This document shows, piece after piece, positions 37,614 through 48,293 of a DNA stretch of 64,000 nt. The number at the start of each line of letters is the position of its first letter. Position 1 is the first letter of the stretch. Source of the stretch: Bacteroidota bacterium (GTDB lineage: Bacteria > Bacteroidota > Bacteroidia > AKYH767-A > OLB10); NCBI GenBank assembly GCA_025352785.1, contig JANXSD010000020.1, positions 1 through 64,000 on the forward strand, in the 5' to 3' direction. A model generated the notes under the pieces. That model saw only the letters and a list, made by a program, of their open reading frames with translations. It did no database searches and had not been told where the DNA came from. The position numbers and the translations under genes are program-made.

Positions 37614-39542
37614 ATGAGTAAATATAAAAACGACGAAGTATTTGCAATACTAATTATTGTTATTGCCTCCGTTTTGCGCATGTACAATTATGCGGATTGG
37701 TCACTGTCAAATGATGAATTAAGTGCCATGGCTAGATTGCAATTCCCTTCTTACAGTGAAATGATTGAGAAGGGCGTACGCTTAAATGACATGCATCCAA
37801 TCGGGGTACAGTCGTTTCTTTGGTTATGGACACATTTAGTCGGAACTTCGGTAGCTTCTTTTCGCTTACCATTTGTGCTTTTTGGAATTGGCTCTGTAAT
37901 TGTATTTTTTCGTATTGCAATAATTTGGTTTAATAGAACTTCAGCGTTATTCTCTTTGTGCCTCTTTTCGGCATTGCAATTTCCGATTTTATATAGTCAA
38001 CTTGCAAGACCCTATAGCCCAGGGTTGTTTTTTAGTTTGTTATTTGTTTTAGCCTGGACTAAAATCATTTTTGTAAATGGAAGTATCTCTATTTTTAGTA
38101 TTTCTAAACGAAAGTGGTTTTTCATTTTTATAGTGTCGGGACTTGCCTGTATGTATATCCACTACTTCAGTTTTATGTTTGCCGGAATGGTAGGACTTAC
38201 AGGATTGTTTTATATAAGGAAAGAGGATTATAAATGGTATTTTATTGCAGGTGTTGCTATGTTTATTTTGTACATTCCAAACATTAACGTTTTCATATAT
38301 CAATTTAGTGTTGGTGGTTTAGGTGGGGAGGGTGGTTGGCTTGGAGCACCAGGGAAATGGGCGATTTTTAGTTATTGCTATTATGGATTAAATGAAAGTA
38401 AGATAATAGTTAGTACATGCTTGGCGTTATTAATTGGAAGTATTATTTACAATAAGCAAAACTTGATTTGGACAAAATTTCATTCTTTCAGCGTATTGTT
38501 CTTTTTATTACCTGCATTAATTGCATACTTCTATTCTGTATTTAAAAACCCTGTCTTTCAATATTCAATTTTGCTTTTTAGTTTCCCGTTTTTATTATTG
38601 ATGATATGTTCTTTTATTCCTGCAAGAAGTTGGAGTTTAAAAGAAGGTTCAATTTTAATTTGTTTCGCTTCCGTAGTATTGTATTCAACTGTAATTGAAG
38701 ATAAATTTTATTCATCTCAAAATTTTGCAAACTTTAAAGGGGTAGCACAACGAACCGCTGAACTCAATGCAAAATATTCTTCCCGAAAAATAATTAATAC
38801 GATGAATGTAATTAGCCCATTCTATATCGATTATTATCTTTCCAAAAATGCATTACAAGTTAATATTGAATCATATCGTTGTGAACATATTCCCGATTTC
38901 ATTTTGCTCAATAATTTTGTAAAAAATAGTACTCAAGAATATTTTTTGCATGGATGGGCAAATACATTTCATGCTCCTGAAATCGATCAAATTGTTCAAC
39001 AATATTATCCTTATATTATTGAACGAGATTCGTTTTTTAATTCTGGATTATTGCTTTTTTCGAAAGTTAAAAATAATGGAACGGATTTAAATAGGAAAAT
39101 TCTATTCGAAGAGAAAAATTCATTTGAGAAACCATTATGGGAAAATGACAGTTCTTTTATGGTATCAGGAGTTGCACATTCAGGTAATCACGCAACAAAA
39201 CTTACCGAATCAATTGAATACGGATCAACTTTTTCTGCGAAAACATCGGATGTTCATCTCAATAAGGGTAATACGATTCAATTGTCGTGTTGGGTAAATA
39301 CATCGGAATTATTGAAAGATGCATCATTAGTTTTCTCCATTACTAGAAAGGACAACTCAGTAGTTTGGAGATCGGTAAATTTGCACGATTTTGTTACAAA
39401 AGAGAACTCATGGATTCCGGTTTTTATGGCGTATACGATATCTGAAGAATTACAACCTGATGATGATGTCAAAGTTTTTATCTGGAATTCAACCAAGCAA
39501 AAATTTATTGCAGATGATTTTCTAATCAGAGTTCTAAAATGA
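37614..39542 (+). CDS. Multi-TM glycosyltransferase-like membrane protein with C-terminal beta-rich domain
   Basis: ADWSLSNDELSAMARLQFPSYSEMIEKGVRLNDMHPIG resembles the GT-C/PMT-type first loop; multiple TMs; soluble C-terminus. Confidence 0.7.
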   Translation: MSKYKNDEVFAILIIVIASVLRMYNYADWSLSNDELSAMARLQFPSYSEMIEKGVRLNDMHPIGVQSFLWLWTHLVGTSVASFRLPFVLFGIGSVIVFFRIAIIWFNRTSALFSLCLFSALQFPILYSQLARPYSPGLFFSLLFVLAWTKIIFVNGSISIFSISKRKWFFIFIVSGLACMYIHYFSFMFAGMVGLTGLFYIRKEDYKWYFIAGVAMFILYIPNINVFIYQFSVGGLGGEGGWLGAPGKWAIFSYCYYGLNESKIIVSTCLALLIGSIIYNKQNLIWTKFHSFSVLFFLLPALIAYFYSVFKNPVFQYSILLFSFPFLLLMICSFIPARSWSLKEGSILICFASVVLYSTVIEDKFYSSQNFANFKGVAQRTAELNAKYSSRKIINTMNVISPFYIDYYLSKNALQVNIESYRCEHIPDFILLNNFVKNSTQEYFLHGWANTFHAPEIDQIVQQYYPYIIERDSFFNSGLLLFSKVKNNGTDLNRKILFEEKNSFEKPLWENDSSFMVSGVAHSGNHATKLTESIEYGSTFSAKTSDVHLNKGNTIQLSCWVNTSELLKDASLVFSITRKDNSVVWRSVNLHDFVTKENSWIPVFMAYTISEELQPDDDVKVFIWNSTKQKFIADDFLIRVLK

Positions 39543-39597
39543 TTTTTGAGCTTTAAATTAATAGAACATAGTGAGTATCTTTTTCTACTAACAATAT

Positions 39598-41100
39598 CTA
39601 AAAGTTGTATCCGAAGGTTATCAAAAAGCGATTATCATATTGTTTCGTTGTTATAATTGGTACATCTTTCGATGATAGTGTATAAGGCTGAAAGTAGGAT
39701 CCAGATACAGAATAAGCATAAGCAAAATCAACAAAGTAATTTTCTTGTTTTATACCAAAGCCACAACTTGTCCCGTAACGTGATAAATCACTTTGGGTAT
39801 CATTACGAAATTCTTTTTTGAACGGTGACGTTGAATAGTTCGCGCCTACCCGGAATCGTAAATTCTCGAATTTGTATTCACAACCCAATTTAATGGAATG
39901 TGAACTTGTATATTTCGATTTAATTCCCCGATTTATTGAATTAAAATTTGCATCTACATTAGGATCACTTTCACTCAGACGCCCTTGATTGTAATCTAAA
40001 TATTCATATTCTATGTTTAGTGCTGCCGTTCTTGCTACTATTAATCCTAAACTACCTATAGCTTTATAAGGGGTAGTAATATTGTAATCAAAGGGAATAA
40101 ATACGGGTGAATTTGCTTGGTAAACATTTCCATTCTCTAAGTCCGAAACCATTACAGTAGAATAGTCGTCTGATAACGTAAAATATGTAGGGCTATGGAT
40201 AGCAAGTCCTATTCTCACAATGTCATTTGGTTTGTAAATGGCTCCGATCTTTAAATTAATTCCACTTCCTGTAGTTTTTAATCTCGTATTTAATGTGAAT
40301 GAATTAAAATTGGGAATAGTGCCTGCTATATCCTCTTCTTTCCATGTTACATTCTCTTCATAATGTACCGTATTAAGTCCAAACGTTGCACCTAAAAATA
40401 ATTTATTATCATAGTTTGTACCAAAAGAAAAATCCCATTCTCCTTGACCACCTTGAGTAGTGACAGTTCGGGTTTGTTGTTCACCAGCATGCGTAGCTGC
40501 ATTGTTAAAATAATGAAATTGATTGTTGGGATTAATGGTATCTATCAAAAAAGTTTGCCATGCTAGATTTATATCAAATGCATAAGCATTTGTATTGGAA
40601 ATGTTTTCAGGAGTTGTTACATCATAGTTTAGCTGCTCAATATAATTGTCGATTAGTGAGCTTGTAGAATTTATTGTGGACGATTTACTTCTTCCACTAA
40701 AGTCGTTAAGTTTATTGTATCCGAGACCAAAAGCCCATGACTTAAAATGAATACTCTTTTCACTTTCTCCTACGAAAACAGCACCAAAATTTCCAAATGC
40801 AAATTTGAAATAATTATCTCTTTTAGCTGCATCATTAAATTTAGTGTCATTAGTTCTATTTGAAAATAGTGGGCTGACAGTAAATTCAGAGTGGCGAAAT
40901 AATCCTATTCCTCCAGGATTAGAACTTAAGCAACTGAAATCAGCACCTAATGCACCAAACGAATTACCCATCGCTAATGAACGTGCTGTACTTCCATAAT
41001 TCAACAACCCATATCTTAAAACATCGGCGTCGTTTTGTGCAAATATTAATGTTGTTGAAGAAATTAAAATTAGAATGCTTAAAATTTTTTTCCAATTCAT
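39598..41100 (-). CDS. Outer membrane protein, OmpP1/FadL-type beta-barrel
   Basis: DADVLRYGLLNYGSTARSLAMGNSFGALGADFSCLSSNPGGIGLFRHSEFTVSP; C-terminal LITFGYNF. Confidence 0.82.
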   Translation of the reverse strand: MNWKKILSILILISSTTLIFAQNDADVLRYGLLNYGSTARSLAMGNSFGALGADFSCLSSNPGGIGLFRHSEFTVSPLFSNRTNDTKFNDAAKRDNYFKFAFGNFGAVFVGESEKSIHFKSWAFGLGYNKLNDFSGRSKSSTINSTSSLIDNYIEQLNYDVTTPENISNTNAYAFDINLAWQTFLIDTINPNNQFHYFNNAATHAGEQQTRTVTTQGGQGEWDFSFGTNYDNKLFLGATFGLNTVHYEENVTWKEEDIAGTIPNFNSFTLNTRLKTTGSGINLKIGAIYKPNDIVRIGLAIHSPTYFTLSDDYSTVMVSDLENGNVYQANSPVFIPFDYNITTPYKAIGSLGLIVARTAALNIEYEYLDYNQGRLSESDPNVDANFNSINRGIKSKYTSSHSIKLGCEYKFENLRFRVGANYSTSPFKKEFRNDTQSDLSRYGTSCGFGIKQENYFVDFAYAYSVSGSYFQPYTLSSKDVPIITTKQYDNRFLITFGYNF

Positions 41101-41127
41101 TATTGAAGAATTTTAATTTATTGTCAA

Positions 41128-41159
41128 AAGCCTACAACCAATTAATCGGCTGTAGGCTT
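41128..41159 (-). terminator. Terminator for 41177-42880 (minus strand)
   Basis: AAGCCTACA(ACC)...(GGC)TGTAGGCTT hairpin; T-rich on the minus-strand side. Confidence 0.65.
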
Positions 41160-41176
41160 CTGATTATTTATTTCAA

Positions 41177-42862
41177 TTAACGGTTACGTTGCCGACCTTC
41201 AGGAGCTGATGATGGTCTTGAACCACTACCTGAATTCGGATTTGTAGATCGTGGTTGACTTTCGTAATTTCTTTGTTGAGAATTATTCTGATAATCTGAT
41301 GAGTTTTGTCTTGTTGGTTGATCTTTTACAGGATTTGATTTTTCATTATGATGTTGGTTGTTACCTCTTGGTCGACCACCGTTTTGTTGATTCACATCAC
41401 GAGGTTTCGATGATGGTTCAGAATTCTCTCTTGGATTAGAATATTGTTCTCTAGGATTATGCGCTGGAGAAGTATTTTCTTTAGGATTTGAATATTGCTC
41501 TCTAGGATTATGTGCTGGCGAAGTATTCTCTCTTGGATTAGAATATTGCTCTCTAGGATTATGCGCTGGAGTAGTATTTCCATTTGGAGTCACATTATGA
41601 GGACTCGTTTCAGTATTTGATGGTGATGAATTCTCATCAGTTTTTCCTGTATAATCTCTCGGATTGATAACATGATGATTAGTTGGACTACTTTCAATGT
41701 CATTTGGTGAAGAAAGGTTCGATTTAATAGTATTCTCCTTGGTCGGAATAATATTTCCATGTCCACCAACACCATTGACTGAGTTTGGATGAGACGTGTT
41801 GTTATTTCCTGGGCTAGAAAAAGTGTTATTATGATTTACATTGTTGTCTTTTACAATTCCAGTATTCCCTCTAACGGGTGAAGCAATTGAATTCGCATTA
41901 ATACTTCCAATTTCTCTTTTTGGTCTGCCAATAGCACTTACCCCATCAATACCAGCTGTAAGTTTAGGATTTCGAGGATTGTCAGAAATTTGCTGACGAC
42001 CATAAAGTTCACTTAAATTACGACCACCTCTCGGAGCGTTATTAGCTAAGGCACCACGTCCACCACGAGGACCATAGTAATAACTATAAGAGTCGTTACT
42101 GTTATAATAATATGGATTAAATGTCCCATTATAAAGTCCTGCGTAATACCCGTTGTTATATCCATTCGCGTAACCATAGTTATAGCTGCTATTGAAGCCA
42201 TAACCATTTCCATAATATCCATTTCCATAATATCCTGAAGAACCATAATAAGAATTTCCAAAACCTATGCAAGTACCCCATGCTGGAGTCCATACATATT
42301 GTGGTCTCCAAAAATTATAAGATAAGTATAAACTTACGCCATAAGAATATGGATCGTAATCATACCAATACATGTTTGTATAATAAGAATCATAATAATT
42401 CCATCCATAAGGATGATAAAAGCGACGTAACCGAGAAGTATATGCGTAATCGTAATAATCGTCGTTATTGTAATAATTATTTGTTACGTAAGTATTTCCG
42501 TCTTGATCCGTCGAACTTTGAGTACTTGTATAATCGGAAGAATTTCCGTTGTTTTGAAAACGCTCAGGTGTTTGATCGGAATTAGTAGTATTCGATTGAT
42601 TTCCTACTTGTGAATTTTGAACATTGTTACCAGAATTGTTGTTCTGATCATAATTACGTTGACTTTCATTCTGTTTAGTCCCACTGTAATCTTGCGATGC
42701 TGTTGGTGTATTATTGGAAATTTCTGGTGTGGCGTTATTTCTTGAACCCGCATCGCGGTCAGAATAATAAACATCATCATAATCTTTTGCTGCAATTCGT
42801 CCTGATGAACAGGAACTGAGGTAAATTACTGAAGCGAGCAGCACTATTGCGATTTTTTTCAT
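41177..42862 (-). CDS. Low-complexity Tyr/Asn/Gly-rich lipoprotein with tandem repeats
   Basis: Lipoprotein signal MKKIAIVLLASVIYLSSCSSG; YYGSSGYYGNGYYGNGYGF region; three NPREQYSNP[R/K]ENTSPAH-type repeats. Start 42862 preferred over 42880. Confidence 0.75.
   Translation of the reverse strand: MKKIAIVLLASVIYLSSCSSGRIAAKDYDDVYYSDRDAGSRNNATPEISNNTPTASQDYSGTKQNESQRNYDQNNNSGNNVQNSQVGNQSNTTNSDQTPERFQNNGNSSDYTSTQSSTDQDGNTYVTNNYYNNDDYYDYAYTSRLRRFYHPYGWNYYDSYYTNMYWYDYDPYSYGVSLYLSYNFWRPQYVWTPAWGTCIGFGNSYYGSSGYYGNGYYGNGYGFNSSYNYGYANGYNNGYYAGLYNGTFNPYYYNSNDSYSYYYGPRGGRGALANNAPRGGRNLSELYGRQQISDNPRNPKLTAGIDGVSAIGRPKREIGSINANSIASPVRGNTGIVKDNNVNHNNTFSSPGNNNTSHPNSVNGVGGHGNIIPTKENTIKSNLSSPNDIESSPTNHHVINPRDYTGKTDENSSPSNTETSPHNVTPNGNTTPAHNPREQYSNPRENTSPAHNPREQYSNPKENTSPAHNPREQYSNPRENSEPSSKPRDVNQQNGGRPRGNNQHHNEKSNPVKDQPTRQNSSDYQNNSQQRNYESQPRSTNPNSGSGSRPSSAPEGRQRNR
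41419..41580 (-). repeat. 51-bp in-frame tandem repeat (17 aa, about 3 copies) within 41177-42862
   Basis: gaatattg marker at 41439, 41490 and 41541 (exact 51-nt period). Confidence 0.88.
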
Positions 42863-43003
42863 ATTATTTCCGTATTGCATGTTTGACTTACCTTTCTTTG
42901 CTTTAGTTTAATCCCGAGTTTGCAAATTGGGGTAGGTTTTACATTTTTGTAGATTAAATTAACATTCAAACACAATGCCAAGTTTAGGCAAAGGTATAAA
43001 GGT

Positions 43004-44479
43004 ATGAGCGATCAAATAACGTCACGTAGTGAAAATTATTCTCAATGGTATCAAGACCTTGTAGTAAAGGCTGATCTAGCTGAAAACTCAGCGGTAAGAG
43101 GATGTATGGTAATAAAACCCAATGGATATGCCATCTGGGAGAAGATGCAACAGCATCTTGATAAGATGTTTAAAGATACAGGACACGTAAACGCATATTT
43201 CCCGCTCTTCATCCCTAAATCATTCTTTAGCAAGGAAGCGAGCCATGTTGAAGGCTTCGCAAAGGAATGTGCTGTGGTTACTCATTATCGACTGAAGAAT
43301 GATCCTAATGGAAAAGGGATCATTGTTGATGAAGATGCGAAACTCGAGGAAGAATTAATCGTTCGACCTACTTCTGAAACGATTATATGGAATACCTACC
43401 GTGGATGGGTTCAATCGTACCGTGATCTTCCTATTCTTGTTAATCAATGGGCAAATGTTGTACGATGGGAGATGAGAACACGACTTTTTCTAAGAACTAC
43501 CGAGTTTTTATGGCAAGAAGGTCATACGGCACATGCAACTTCACAAGAAGCAATTGAAGAAGCACAAAAAATGTTAGAAGTTTACACCACTTTTTCGGAA
43601 GATATTTTAGCAATACCAGTTTTAAAAGGAACGAAAACTGCTAACGAACGATTTGCAGGTGCACTTGATACTTATTGTATTGAAGCACTTATGCAAGATG
43701 GTAAAGCACTTCAAGCCGGAACATCTCATTTCTTAGGACAAAATTTCGCTAAAGCTTTCGATGTTAAATTTACGAGTAAAGAAGGAAAACAAGAATTCGT
43801 TTGGGCTACATCATGGGGTGTTTCTACTAGATTGATGGGTGCACTAATCATGTCTCATTCAGATGATGATGGATTAGTATTACCACCACGCTTGGCTCCT
43901 ATTCAAGTTGTGATAGTTCCGATTTATAAAAATGAGGAACAATTAAATTTGGTCAGTGAACAAGCATTAAAAATTAAAAAAGCACTGGAAGCGAAAGGAG
44001 TGTCTGTTAAATTTGATAGTAGAGATACGCATAAGCCAGGCTGGAAGTTTGCGGAATACGAATTGAAGGGTGTTCCAATACGCATAGCAATTGGTCCTAG
44101 AGATGTTGAAAATGGAACGGTAGAAGTTGCCAGACGAGATACAAAGGAAAAAAATATCTATCAGATTATTGACCTTGAAATTAAAATCGAACATATACTA
44201 AATCAGATACAAGATAATATTTTCAAAAAAGCACAAGCACGATTAGAAGCAAGTACTTATCATGCGGATTCTTGGGAAGAATTTATTGATATTCTTGATA
44301 ATAAAGGTGGATTTATTTATGCCCACTGGGACGGAACAACAGAAACGGAATTGAAGATAAAAGAAGAAACAAAAGCTACAATCCGATGTATTCCGTTAGA
44401 TAATAAATTAGAAGAAGGAAAATGTATTTTTACTGGTAATCCTTCAATTCAGAGAGTTGTATTCGCAAGAGCATATTAA
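43004..44479 (+). CDS. proS: Proline--tRNA ligase
   Basis: [92 protein letters not shown]. Confidence 0.97.
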   Translation: MSDQITSRSENYSQWYQDLVVKADLAENSAVRGCMVIKPNGYAIWEKMQQHLDKMFKDTGHVNAYFPLFIPKSFFSKEASHVEGFAKECAVVTHYRLKNDPNGKGIIVDEDAKLEEELIVRPTSETIIWNTYRGWVQSYRDLPILVNQWANVVRWEMRTRLFLRTTEFLWQEGHTAHATSQEAIEEAQKMLEVYTTFSEDILAIPVLKGTKTANERFAGALDTYCIEALMQDGKALQAGTSHFLGQNFAKAFDVKFTSKEGKQEFVWATSWGVSTRLMGALIMSHSDDDGLVLPPRLAPIQVVIVPIYKNEEQLNLVSEQALKIKKALEAKGVSVKFDSRDTHKPGWKFAEYELKGVPIRIAIGPRDVENGTVEVARRDTKEKNIYQIIDLEIKIEHILNQIQDNIFKKAQARLEASTYHADSWEEFIDILDNKGGFIYAHWDGTTETELKIKEETKATIRCIPLDNKLEEGKCIFTGNPSIQRVVFARAY

Positions 44480-44521
44480 TTTCTAAAGTGTAAAATATAT
44501 TAAAATAATTTTCTATTCATA

Positions 44522-45205
44522 ATGGCTAACGATCGATTAATTCAACTTTTAAATTCAAAGGCAATATTGAATATCGAAACTGTTGATGCAACTTCGGTAG
44601 TTTTTGCTTCAATAAAAAAATTATTGAAACAATTTGAATCGAAGATTAAAGGAGACGGTGTTATTGATTCAAGAATTAGAATTACATTTACGGATCGTGG
44701 TACATTTGAAGCAGAATTAAAAATTGCAGATGAAGTAATTATTTTTATCATGCATACAAATGCATTCGTGTTTGATCCTTCTCATCCAATAATGAAGAGT
44801 GGTTATATTGGAGTTAATGCTTCTAATGCTACATGTGGAATGATTTCAATTTATAATTTCCAATCTGATTCGCTGAAATATGATCGTAAAAATGACATTG
44901 GAATTTTAATTGCTAGAATGTTTGTCAATAAGGAATCGCATTTTTTTGTTGAAGGGAGAAAACAATTGGGCATACTGTATAATGATTACTCAACAATGGT
45001 TTCGACAACTGAAAACTTATTGTCATTTATTGAGACATGTGTAATCTATTGTCTCGATATTGATGTTGCAGTTCCACCCATAGATGCAATGAAACAAATA
45101 TCCGTATTTGAAGCAATGGCTTATAATTTACAATCTACATTAACTGCTAATACTAGATTAGGATTTAAGTTCCAAAATCAAGTTAATGAAAGTCCTGATG
45201 CCTAA
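44522..45205 (+). CDS. Hypothetical protein (227 aa), function unknown
   Basis: Long ORF between proS and a strong terminator; no family recognised. Confidence 0.7.
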   Translation: MANDRLIQLLNSKAILNIETVDATSVVFASIKKLLKQFESKIKGDGVIDSRIRITFTDRGTFEAELKIADEVIIFIMHTNAFVFDPSHPIMKSGYIGVNASNATCGMISIYNFQSDSLKYDRKNDIGILIARMFVNKESHFFVEGRKQLGILYNDYSTMVSTTENLLSFIETCVIYCLDIDVAVPPIDAMKQISVFEAMAYNLQSTLTANTRLGFKFQNQVNESPDA

Positions 45206-45219
45206 AGTGATAACTACTT

Positions 45220-45263
45220 AAAACGAGAGCGGCTTTTTGATTTCAAAAAGCCGCTCTCGTTTT
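45220..45263. terminator. Bidirectional terminator
   Basis: AAAACGAGAGCGGCTTTTTGA-tt-TCAAAAAGCCGCTCTCGTTTT, near-perfect 21-bp arms between convergent genes. Confidence 0.9.
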
Positions 45264-45273
45264 ATAGAAAATG

Positions 45274-46875
45274 CTATTTACATTCCTTCGAATTTTTTAT
45301 GCTTTCTATTGATTCTTTCGCTTGCTTATTAGTAGTGTCAAGGACTAGTACTTTATGCCAAAAGGCGATGGAAGCTTTACAATCTTTTTTCACGAAGGCA
45401 CCAAATGCTAAATAACTATTTGCTTCAATTAAATTATTTTTATACTTCGATGCATTTGCACTATCTGCCTCTGCAAGTTCAACATACATTTGATAAAAAG
45501 GAGTAGCTAGGCCATTCTTTGCATCTAAATCTAACTGTCCATTCGATCGCCCTCTCCAAAAATATCCAATCGCCCACGTTGTATTTAATTCAGTTACTTT
45601 TATAAATGCCGAATCTGCTTTTTGATAATCTTTTGCTGAATACCATGCTCTTCCTAAATTAAAATAATCAGTTATAGAAATTTTTGTAGAATTTGCAATT
45701 TTATCACTGTAAGCTTTCGCAGCTAAATCATATTTTTTTGATTTGTTATAAAGGTCCGCAAGTTCATCATAAAGTTCAGGTTTTGCAGGATCAAATTGTA
45801 TCGCTTGGTGTATATAATCAGCACCTAAAGAATCATTACCTGACTTAGAAAGCATCTTGCCGTAATAGATATAATCTCTTGCCATTCTTCTACTAGAATC
45901 TTGTTTAGTAATTTCAAATACTTTTACTATTGTATGTAATGCAGAATCATTTTTTCCAGCCTCAAAATTTATATAAGACATTATTCTCATCATCGCAAGA
46001 TTAGACGAATCAACTTTATTAATAAGATTTAATTCGTCAGAAGCTTCTTTGTAATTATTGCCCTCATAAAGGAAATATGCATATCTCAATCTCGCATTGT
46101 TATTATTTTTCGAAAGTTCTAAATATTTTTTGTAATTCTCTTTTGCTTGTTCTAATTTTCGTTGTTTGAAACTTATTTCACCCATTTCGCGATATGCTGG
46201 AGCAAAATTAGGATCAATTTTTATCGCATTCAGAAATTCATCCATTGCACCATCATAATTAGTAGCACGCCTGTATAATTGTCCTTTATGAAACAAAGCT
46301 TTCATTTGATTTTTATCGAGCTCAAGTGATTTGTTATAGTTGGCAGCTGCTAAAGATCCATTGTTTTGTTCCGAATACACATCACCCATTAAGTTGTAGA
46401 TTTCCGGATTTTTTGGCTCAAGTTTAACGGCTTGATCAAGTAAAACTTGTGCTGTTGCTAGATCTTTCGTATTGTAACGTGTATACGCTTCCGCTGCTTC
46501 CATTAAAACGATGGCACTTTTATTATTACCCATCAATAATGCAGCATCAATTTGAACTTTTGCAGATTTTAGATCACCTTGAATTAACATTAATTCCGCC
46601 AATCCAATAGTGTTTAATGGATTTAATATGTCTTTTTGTTTTCCATTTTGAAAAATAATTTTAGCAGAATCTAATTTTTCTTCATCAATTAAATTTTCTC
46701 CATAATAATAATAATTGGTTCCATTTGTAGGCTCTTTCAATATTAGCTGCTGATATAAACCAGATGCTGCTTCTTGTTGTTCATTCTCATTTAATCGAAT
46801 CGCTTCTTTTAAGGTTTGTGCTTGCGATGTAAAAGTGATTCCAAGAATTAATGATAACCCAATGTACTTATTCAT
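45274..46875 (-). CDS. Tetratricopeptide repeat protein
   Basis: Multiple TPRs: PKNPEIYNLMGDVYSEQNNGSLAAANYNKSLELDKNQMKALFHKGQLYRRATNYDGAMDEFLNAIKIDPNFAPAYREMGEISFKQ; signal peptide. Confidence 0.93.
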   Translation of the reverse strand: MNKYIGLSLILGITFTSQAQTLKEAIRLNENEQQEAASGLYQQLILKEPTNGTNYYYYGENLIDEEKLDSAKIIFQNGKQKDILNPLNTIGLAELMLIQGDLKSAKVQIDAALLMGNNKSAIVLMEAAEAYTRYNTKDLATAQVLLDQAVKLEPKNPEIYNLMGDVYSEQNNGSLAAANYNKSLELDKNQMKALFHKGQLYRRATNYDGAMDEFLNAIKIDPNFAPAYREMGEISFKQRKLEQAKENYKKYLELSKNNNNARLRYAYFLYEGNNYKEASDELNLINKVDSSNLAMMRIMSYINFEAGKNDSALHTIVKVFEITKQDSSRRMARDYIYYGKMLSKSGNDSLGADYIHQAIQFDPAKPELYDELADLYNKSKKYDLAAKAYSDKIANSTKISITDYFNLGRAWYSAKDYQKADSAFIKVTELNTTWAIGYFWRGRSNGQLDLDAKNGLATPFYQMYVELAEADSANASKYKNNLIEANSYLAFGAFVKKDCKASIAFWHKVLVLDTTNKQAKESIESIKNSKECK

Positions 46876-46928
46876 AATATAATTTATTGATTGCTGTTTG
46901 ATATAAAGATTTTTATTTTATTAAAAGC

Positions 46929-47864
46929 TTAATTTAATTTTATAATTCTTATTGGCATAGTAGCCGGAAGTAATCCTGATAATCGTACAATTCGTTGTCC
47001 TTGGTCTCCTGCTACGAACGAAACAAAGCCTGTGCCAAGACCAGTTCTTCCTTCTCTATTTATCATATAAACTTCTCGAACAAGTGGATATTGTTTTAAA
47101 GCGATATAAGCTTGATAGGGTTTAAAATAATCGTCAGGGAAAATGGCATTATCCACAGCGGCAACTTCCATTACACGGATCCTCGAAAGAAATTGTTTAG
47201 TAGCTGGATCATCACCATCACTTAACCAAGATACTCCAACTATTCCAATTGCATTTTTGTGTTGTTCTACATAGTCAATTACATCAGCATTGGATTGTGC
47301 AGCAAAACAGTTGGAAGAAAAATTACTGCCTTTCAAAACACTATCACGCAAATAACGTACTGTTGAAGAACCATTTTTGTCGAACACCAAGGATATCTCC
47401 TTCAAAGAGGATTTCTCATTCATGTTTTTCCATGATACTAACGAGCCATTTAAAATGGATTTAAGTTGTGAAATCTTTATTATTGAATCTGGATTTTCTT
47501 TATTTATAATTAATGCTAAGGCATCCAATGCAACTTTTGTTGTAATGGGTATAAGTTGTTTCGATTTAAAAACAGCCTCTTCATTTGGTCGCAATTTGCG
47601 TGAAGTAAAAATTACTTTTGCCGAATCTTGTAGGAATGCTTTGAAGCAATCTGACTCCGAGGTGTAATCCACTTTCAATGTTGAATATCGATAAAGACCC
47701 ATAAACGTATCCTTTTCCGCATCAACTAAAGGCTTTAAAGTTTCATCAGCAAAAATTGAAACTTTTCCTGTTGTAGGAGTATCACTGTATGGTTTTGTAT
47801 AATCAGTAGTACACGCTGTCGTCATTGAGAAAATTGCAAATAAAATAGGAATTTTAATTTTCAT
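46929..47864 (-). CDS. PstS-like substrate-binding lipoprotein
   Basis: Lipobox FSMTTACTTD; VSIFADETLKPLVDAEKDTF, IVGVSWLSDGDDP; PBP-like domain architecture. Confidence 0.8.
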   Translation of the reverse strand: MKIKIPILFAIFSMTTACTTDYTKPYSDTPTTGKVSIFADETLKPLVDAEKDTFMGLYRYSTLKVDYTSESDCFKAFLQDSAKVIFTSRKLRPNEEAVFKSKQLIPITTKVALDALALIINKENPDSIIKISQLKSILNGSLVSWKNMNEKSSLKEISLVFDKNGSSTVRYLRDSVLKGSNFSSNCFAAQSNADVIDYVEQHKNAIGIVGVSWLSDGDDPATKQFLSRIRVMEVAAVDNAIFPDDYFKPYQAYIALKQYPLVREVYMINREGRTGLGTGFVSFVAGDQGQRIVRLSGLLPATMPIRIIKLN

Positions 47865-47935
47865 AAGTGCGAAGATTCAATGCTCAGCAAAGAACTAATT
47901 AAGGGTTTAGGATAAAAATATCTTCAAGCTATTTT

Positions 47936-48157
47936 TTAATTAGTGGATTGTTCTTTCTCAATTTGTTGTTGAATTCTTTTCAACCTAAATATTCTATAAC
48001 CTGCATAGATGAACATAATCAAGCCTAATGCAATATGTCTCCACTCAGGTAGTAATTCTGCGGCATTGCTTGAGAAAAGTAAAAAGATGCCAATTGCAAC
48101 ATAAATGATCGTCATTCCCATTGTGAAGAGGTAGAGGAAACCTGGTTTTTTGGACAT
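47936..48157 (-). CDS. Small conserved membrane protein
   Basis: Two TM segments: GFLYLFTMGMTIIYVAIGIFLLFSS and HIALGLIMFIYAGYRIFRLKR; same strand as its neighbours. Confidence 0.65.
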   Translation of the reverse strand: MSKKPGFLYLFTMGMTIIYVAIGIFLLFSSNAAELLPEWRHIALGLIMFIYAGYRIFRLKRIQQQIEKEQSTN

Positions 48158-48245
48158 AATCTTTTTTATAGACTACAAAGGTAATAAGCAATTGATTGAT
48201 GTTAGGTATCAGATTTAAAATCATTAGCAATTAGTGAAAAGAAAA

Positions 48246-48271
48246 AGGCTCCTCCTGAATGGAAGAGCCTC
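48246..48271 (-). terminator. Terminator after tonB (minus strand)
   Basis: GAGGCTCTTCC-ATTCA-GGAGGAGCCTTTTTC read on the minus strand. Confidence 0.75.
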
Positions 48272-48293
48272 TTCGATATACAATAGAAATAAT

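Noticed and set aside
37339-37647. Minus-strand 102-aa ORF overlapping the rlmB 3' end
   Set aside because: Antisense to rlmB with no recognisable domain.
41419-41580. Possible CRISPR-like array
   Set aside because: The 51-bp repeats are contiguous, in frame with the lipoprotein and have no spacers; coding tandem repeat.
41251-42795. ORFs on both strands within the 41177-42862 region (for example 42280-42585, 42046-42261, 41392-41583)
   Set aside because: Out-of-frame artefacts of repetitive low-complexity DNA in the Tyr/Asn-rich lipoprotein gene.
45220-45263. Long inverted repeat as a possible insertion-element end or small RNA
   Set aside because: Located between convergent genes with flanking A/T tracts; explained as a bidirectional terminator.
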